Source of the DNA: Nonomuraea jabiensis
Lineage (GTDB): Bacteria; Actinomycetota; Actinomycetes; Streptosporangiales; Streptosporangiaceae
Assembly (NCBI RefSeq): GCF_014204795.1
Contig: NZ_JACHMB010000001.1
Span: 6,646,501 to 6,710,500 of the forward strand
Length of the DNA: 64,000 bases
Reading direction: 5' to 3'
Shown here in pieces: positions 59,507-64,000 of the stretch. Within the stretch, counting starts at the first letter, position 1, and each line of letters opens with the position of its first letter. The notes beneath the pieces are model-generated. The model searched no databases and was not told the DNA's origin. It saw only the letters and a program-made list of their open reading frames with translations. Made by a program: the position numbers and the translations under genes.

Positions 59507-61233
59507 TGCCATTGAACGAAAGATCGCTCATCGGCCAGGAGGTGGCCGGGTACTACATCGAGGACATCGTCGGCAAGGGCGGCATGGCCGTGGTCTACCT
59601 TGCGCTCGACCCCAGGTTGAGCCGCCGCGTGGCGCTGAAGATCCTCAACCCGGTGCTCAGCGTCGACGACCGGTTCAGGCAGCGGTTCATCCTGGAGTCC
59701 CGAACGGTCGCCAGCATCGAGCACCCCAACATCATCCCGATCTACGAGGCCAACGCGGACGCCGACGGCGTCCTCTACATCGCCATGCGCTACGTCGACG
59801 GCCTCGACCTGCGCCGGCTCATCTACGACCGCGGACCCCTGCCGATCGGCCAGGCGAACCAGATCTTCGCCCAGGTCGCCGCCGCCCTCGACGCCGCGCA
59901 CGCGCACGACCTGATCCACCGCGACGTCAAACCGGCCAACATCCTGCTGGCCGGCGACCACGTCTACCTCACCGACTTCGGCATCACCAAGCACCGCTCG
60001 TCGATCTCCGGGCTGACCCAGACCGACCAGTTCATCGGCACGCCCCGCTACATGTCGCCCGAGCAGATCAACAAGGAGCACATCGACGGCCGCGCCGACC
60101 AGTACGCGCTGGCCTGCGTGGTCTACGAGGGGCTGTCGGCGCGGCTGCCGTTCCAGCGCGAGAACGACATCGCGCTGCTCTGGGCCCACCTCGCCGAGCA
60201 GCCGACGCCGCTGTCGCAGCTCAGACCCGACCTGCCCGCGCAGATCGACACCGTGATGCTGCGGGCGCTGGCCAAGGCGCCCGAGCAGCGCTACGCCACC
60301 TGTACGGAGTTCGTGACCGCGCTGCGTGACGCGATCAGCGGGAATCAGGCCGATCCCATGGGCGGCCCCACCAGCGGGCCCCACCTCGTACCCCGCCAGG
60401 GTCCGCACTCGGGCCCGCACCCGGCGCCGTACCCCGCCCCCGTCCCGGGACCCACGACCGGCCCCCCGACGGGTCCTCCGATCGGCCCCCCGACCGGCCC
60501 TCCGACCGGCCCTCCGACTGGGCCCACCTCCGGCCCGCACCCCGCACCCATCCTGGGGCCCTCGTTCACGCCGATCGGGTCGGACCGGGCCCCCGCGCCG
60601 CCCACGCACCCGACCGCGCCCAAGAAACGCCCGGGACGCGTCCCCATCGTGGCCACCACGCTGGTCGCCGCCGTCGCGGCCCTCGCGCTCGTCGCCATGA
60701 TCATCATGAACCACCAGGGCGACACCTGGTCCCGCTACAAGACCAGCGCCGCCGCGCCGCTCACGTTCGAGTACCCGGGCGACTGGACCGTCCGCACCCA
60801 CCAGGACCTGTTCGCGGTGGTCTCGCCGCACGCCCAGGAGTTCGAGTCCCTGTTCGTGGCCGGCCCCGGCGCGGACTGGTCGGCGATCTCCCAGGTCGTC
60901 GAGGACGACCCCGACTCCGCCTCGGGCGTCTACGTCCAGGTCTCCGACACCCTCGACGCCGGCGGCAACTCCGAGCAGATGAAGGCCAAGATGGAGGCCC
61001 TGCTGCCCGGTCAGGTCGACGTCGGCAAACCCGTGCCGGACCAGGCCGGCACCAGCCCCGCCACCCGCTTCGACGGCTCCCTGCACGACCCCGCGACCGG
61101 CACCAGGCTCGGCTTCGTCAGCTACGTGATCGACCGTCAGCCCAAGACCATGCTCGTGATGTACTTCTGCGCCAAGGCCACGTGCGACGACGCCACCCAG
61201 ACCCGCATCCGGCAGAGCGTCCACCTCTCGTGA
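59506..61233 (+). CDS. Transmembrane serine/threonine protein kinase (PknB type)
   Basis: A 575-residue kinase. All catalytic motifs are present: IVGKGGMAVVYLALD (P-loop), RVALKILNP (Lys), LIHRDVKPANILL (catalytic loop), YLTDFGITKHRS (DFG) and YMSPEQINKEHIDGRADQYA. Residues about 285-370 are a Pro/Gly-rich linker with GPPTGPPIGPPTGPP repeats, followed by one TM (VPIVATTLVAAVAALALVAM) and an extracellular domain of about 170 residues (FEYPGDWTVRTHQDLFAVVS). Translationally coupled to the zinc-ribbon protein before it. Confidence 0.92.
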   Translation: MPLNERSLIGQEVAGYYIEDIVGKGGMAVVYLALDPRLSRRVALKILNPVLSVDDRFRQRFILESRTVASIEHPNIIPIYEANADADGVLYIAMRYVDGLDLRRLIYDRGPLPIGQANQIFAQVAAALDAAHAHDLIHRDVKPANILLAGDHVYLTDFGITKHRSSISGLTQTDQFIGTPRYMSPEQINKEHIDGRADQYALACVVYEGLSARLPFQRENDIALLWAHLAEQPTPLSQLRPDLPAQIDTVMLRALAKAPEQRYATCTEFVTALRDAISGNQADPMGGPTSGPHLVPRQGPHSGPHPAPYPAPVPGPTTGPPTGPPIGPPTGPPTGPPTGPTSGPHPAPILGPSFTPIGSDRAPAPPTHPTAPKKRPGRVPIVATTLVAAVAALALVAMIIMNHQGDTWSRYKTSAAAPLTFEYPGDWTVRTHQDLFAVVSPHAQEFESLFVAGPGADWSAISQVVEDDPDSASGVYVQVSDTLDAGGNSEQMKAKMEALLPGQVDVGKPVPDQAGTSPATRFDGSLHDPATGTRLGFVSYVIDRQPKTMLVMYFCAKATCDDATQTRIRQSVHLS

Positions 61234-61314
61234 CTTGTGACTCACTTGCGTGCGGCTTGGCCTGGGGGTTCAGGCGGTGTTCAAGGTGGGGGCCCGGCGT
61301 CTACCCTCCGGCTT

Positions 61315-61971
61315 GTGGGCATTCGCATAGTCATCGCCGACGATCAGGCGATGGTCAGGGCCGGGCTGCGCATGGTCGTCGACAGCGACCCCGGCATGGA
61401 GGTGGTCGGCGAGGCGTCCGACGGGCGTGAGGCCGTCGCCGTGGTCAGGCGTACGCGGCCGGACATCGTGCTCATGGACATCTCGATGCCCCGGCTCGAC
61501 GGGCTGGCCGCGGCCAAGGAACTGCTGGACGACCCGTCGCCGCCCAAGGTCATCACGCTGACCACGTTCGACACCGACGAGAACCTCTACGCCGCCCTGC
61601 GCGCCGGCACCAGCGGGTTCCTGCTGAAGGTGTCGCCGCCGGAGCAGCTCCTGGAGGCGATCAGGGTGGTGCACGCCGGTGACGCGCTGCTCGACCCGGC
61701 CGTGACGAGCCGGGTGATCGCCACGTTCGCGGGGCGGGCCGAGCCGACGCCCTCGCCCCGGCTGGCCGAGCTGACGCCGCGCGAGCTGGAGGTGCTGCGG
61801 CTGCTGGCGCGCGGCCTCACCAACGCGGAGATCGCCGGGGAGCTGTACGTGGGCGAGGCGACAGTCAAGACGCACGTGGCGCGGGTGCTGATGAAGCTGT
61901 CGCTGCGGGACCGGGCGCAGGCCGTGGTGTTCGCGTACGAGACCGGGGTGGTCCGGCCGGGCGCCGCGTGA
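61315..61971 (+). CDS. NarL/LuxR-type response regulator, orphan
   Basis: A 218-residue regulator: receiver (IRIVIADDQAMVRAGLRMVV; phospho-Asp in IVLMDISMPRLDG; Lys in FLLKVSPPEQ) and LuxR HTH (LTPRELEVLRLLARGLTNAE; VKTHVARVLMKLSLRDRAQ). The residue after the conserved Lys is Val rather than the usual Asp. No histidine kinase is adjacent; the neighbouring Ser/Thr kinase could be a partner but that is speculative. GTG 61315 fits the domain start. Confidence 0.88.
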   Translation: MGIRIVIADDQAMVRAGLRMVVDSDPGMEVVGEASDGREAVAVVRRTRPDIVLMDISMPRLDGLAAAKELLDDPSPPKVITLTTFDTDENLYAALRAGTSGFLLKVSPPEQLLEAIRVVHAGDALLDPAVTSRVIATFAGRAEPTPSPRLAELTPRELEVLRLLARGLTNAEIAGELYVGEATVKTHVARVLMKLSLRDRAQAVVFAYETGVVRPGAA

Positions 61972-62041
61972 GGGTTTGGCGGAACAGGGGACAGCATGTG
62001 TATATTTTCCGTCAGAAGGCGGTAGAAACAGGAGATATTTC

Positions 62042-64000
62042 ATGCAAGCGTTCCCTCGGGTGCTGTTCGACGAGGCCCACAGCGAGTCGTGGACCGTCCG
62101 CCGCGAGGTGGCCGAGGCCATCAACCCCGCCCATCCCGACGACAACAGCTACGCCCGCGCGGCCGGGCTGCTGCGGCACCTGGGGCACACGGTCGGTGCC
62201 CACACCTCCGGCGCGCTCACGCCCGAGACGCTCGCCGACCAGGACGTCCTGGTGATCGCGCACCCCTCGGGAGAGCGGTGGGAACGTACCATCGGGCAGG
62301 GCAGCCCCGTCTTCACCGCCGCCGAGCTGGACGCGATCGAGTCCTTCGTCGCCGGCGGCGGCGGGCTGGTGGTGCTGGCCGAGGAGGAGCAGGACAAGTA
62401 CGGCAACAACCTGCGCGAGCTGCTCGGGCGGTTCGGGGTGGGCGTGGCGCACGCCACCGTGCGCGACCCGAGGCACGCGCACCGGGACGTGGCCACCTGG
62501 GTGCTCGCCGAGCCCGCGACCGGCTCCGGCCTGCTCGCCGGCGTCCGCACGGCCTGCTTCTACCGCACCGGCGTCCTCACGATCGCCAGCGAGGGCGAGG
62601 GTGAGGTGCTGTTCGCGACCTCGCCGACCGCCGACCCGGCGGGCGCGCCGCTGGCCGTCGCGGTCCGGTACGGCAAGGGACGCGTGGTCGCGTTCGCCGA
62701 CTCCGACCTCTTCGGCGACGACTCCATCGAGGACTACGACCACCGGCGCCTCTGGGGGAACGTGGTCACCTGGGCCGCCCGCGTCCCGGACGCCGGCGGG
62801 GCCGCCGGGTCGCGCGACGAGGCCAAGGCGGCCGGGTTCGCCCGGCTCAAGGCGGCCGTCGAGGAGCTGCGGCCGCTGCAGGTCAAGGACGGCTCGGTGC
62901 CGGAGGAGAAGGAGCGGGCGAAGGCGCTGGTGGCCGAGATCGGAGCGCGCCTGGGCGAAATATCGCCATATTTCCCGCATGACGCCGCGTACCTCCAGGC
63001 CGTCCAGGACGACCTGGCGAAGTGGGCCGAGCAGGACCTCGGCGTGCCCGACTTCCTCGACTCGCTCGACCTGTTCCACCCCGACACCCAGCGCGAGGAC
63101 GGGCTGGAGCACGTCGTGGTCTTCCCCATGTACACCCAGAACGGCAACCCCGCCCGCAACCTGGAGGCCGTCTGGATCCGCACGATCTGGCCGGACTGGC
63201 TGGCCGCGCTGGAGGCGGGCGGCTACGACAACCCGATGTTCGTGCCGATCGCGTTCGAGGACTTCACCTCCGGCTACGACACCCACTCCGCCGTGCTCTT
63301 CCCCGAGACGGTCGCGGTGCGGCAGGCCCCGGCCCGCTTCACCTGGGGCGGGATCTTCGCCGACCGCGAGGCCGCCAGGTTCAGGCGGGTGTCGCAGGCC
63401 GCCGCCGAGACGCTCAAGCTCGACCTGCCGCCGGACGCGGCCAGGCTGCTGGCCTCGCAGCGGCTCGCGCAGGACACGTTCGTGCTCTGGGACCTGGTCC
63501 ACGACCGCACCCACAGCCACGGGGACCTGCCGTTCGACCCGTTCATGATCAAGCAGCGGATGCCGTACTGGCTGTACTCGCTGGAGGAGCTGCGCTGCGA
63601 CCTGACCGCGTTCGGCGAGGCCGTCAAGCTGGAGGCCCAGGGCGTGCCGCACGCGCGGTACGTGCAGGTGGCGATCCTGTTCGACCGGCTGTTCAGGTTC
63701 CCGATCACCGGGGAGCGGGTGCGGAACTACGACGGGCTCGGCGGGCAGCTCCTCTTCGCCTACCTGCACCGCAACGACATCGTGCGCTGGACGGACAACC
63801 GGCTCACGATCGACTGGGAGCGGGTCGCCGACGGGGTCGCCGACCTGCGGGGCGAGGTCGAGAAGCTGTATCGCGACAGCATCGACCGGTCCAAGCTGGC
63901 GCACTGGCTGGCGGCGTACGAGCTGGTGAGCGCGTACGTGGCGCCGCACCCCGGCTCCACCTGGGCCAAGGGCGTCCAGGCGCTGCCGGAGGAGCAGAAG
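62042..64000 (+). CDS. DUF6421-family protein with N-terminal GATase-like domain (3' end outside window)
   Basis: At least 653 residues, still open at the window end. Residues about 1-240 form a DUF4350/GATase-like Rossmann domain (VLFDEAHSESWTVRREVAEA; IESFVAGGGGLVVLAEEEQD; YGKGRVVAFADSDLFGDDSI). The rest matches the actinobacterial DUF6421 family as I recall it, including LVHDRTHSHGDLPFDPFMIK, a histidine-rich segment that could bind metal, and YWLYSLEELRCDLTAFGEAV. Function unknown. ATG 62042. Confidence 0.8.
   Translation, partial: MQAFPRVLFDEAHSESWTVRREVAEAINPAHPDDNSYARAAGLLRHLGHTVGAHTSGALTPETLADQDVLVIAHPSGERWERTIGQGSPVFTAAELDAIESFVAGGGGLVVLAEEEQDKYGNNLRELLGRFGVGVAHATVRDPRHAHRDVATWVLAEPATGSGLLAGVRTACFYRTGVLTIASEGEGEVLFATSPTADPAGAPLAVAVRYGKGRVVAFADSDLFGDDSIEDYDHRRLWGNVVTWAARVPDAGGAAGSRDEAKAAGFARLKAAVEELRPLQVKDGSVPEEKERAKALVAEIGARLGEISPYFPHDAAYLQAVQDDLAKWAEQDLGVPDFLDSLDLFHPDTQREDGLEHVVVFPMYTQNGNPARNLEAVWIRTIWPDWLAALEAGGYDNPMFVPIAFEDFTSGYDTHSAVLFPETVAVRQAPARFTWGGIFADREAARFRRVSQAAAETLKLDLPPDAARLLASQRLAQDTFVLWDLVHDRTHSHGDLPFDPFMIKQRMPYWLYSLEELRCDLTAFGEAVKLEAQGVPHARYVQVAILFDRLFRFPITGERVRNYDGLGGQLLFAYLHRNDIVRWTDNRLTIDWERVADGVADLRGEVEKLYRDSIDRSKLAHWLAAYELVSAYVAPHPGSTWAKGVQALPEEQK

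Noticed and set aside
57422..59512. Minus-strand frame of 696 codons opposite the protease-fold gene
   Set aside because: Antisense shadow in a high-GC gene; its downstream part only echoes hydantoinase A in a wrong frame.
62012..63949. Minus-strand frame of 645 codons opposite the DUF6421 gene
   Set aside because: Arg/Gly/Val/His-rich shadow without recognisable domains.

Overview
The window is high-GC actinobacterial DNA, most like a filamentous actinomycete of the Streptosporangiaceae/Nonomuraea type. This is an inference from codon use, the F420- and mycothiol-type enzymes, the XRE-DUF5753/DUF397/ATPase trio, DUF6158 and DUF6421 proteins, and DmdR/IdeR-type iron boxes. It divides into an insertion-sequence graveyard (1 to about 17,035) and an orderly chromosomal segment (17,035 to 64,000).

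Region 1 to 17,035 is a decayed genomic island. It holds two half copies of an IS256-type element in inverted orientation around a frameshifted ISAzo13-type element, an IS1634-type element split by an IS3-type element, an intact IS982-type element, an intact rve-type transposase gene, an ISL3-type gene cut by a second inverted IS3 copy, and a 5'-truncated tyrosine recombinase pointing at the 3' end of a tRNA-CAU gene, the classic boundary of an integrated element. Cargo between the elements is a MarR regulator divergent from a SnoaL-like protein with a tandem palindromic operator, a small secreted protein, a Nudix stub, and a 541-residue membrane/coiled-coil protein whose C-terminal module resembles one I associate with bacterial conflict systems.

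Region 17,035 to 40,600 is housekeeping and accessory chromosome: a histidine-phosphatase-like protein, a LysR regulator, an SSS symporter with a 53-residue partner, a DUF1445 protein, an orphan secY, a NarL-type two-component pair with repeat-expanded proteins, a PPOX protein, a degenerate phosphotriesterase homologue, a GroES-like protein, a VanJ-like membrane EEP hydrolase, an M20 peptidase, TetR, a siderophore ABC importer with two iron boxes in the divergent promoter, a helicase-associated protein, and the ATPase/XRE/DUF397 regulatory trio preceded by three 49-bp tandem repeats.

Region 40,600 to 57,970 looks like a catabolic gene set. Four transcription units (NIPSNAP-like; LLM flavin enzyme; phytanoyl-CoA dioxygenase, phosphotriesterase, P450, SDR; hydantoinase A and B) each carry the same 14-bp palindrome, close to the KstR2-type consensus AnCAAGnnCTTGnT, 10 to 22 bp before the first gene. 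This is the best candidate for an undescribed regulon and pathway. Inside it sits a cobalamin-riboswitch operon for B12 uptake and remodelling (binding protein, permease, ATPase, CbiZ).

Region 57,970 to 64,000 holds a protease-fold protein lacking its catalytic residues coupled to a transmembrane Ser/Thr kinase, an orphan NarL-type response regulator, and a DUF6421 protein that runs off the window end.
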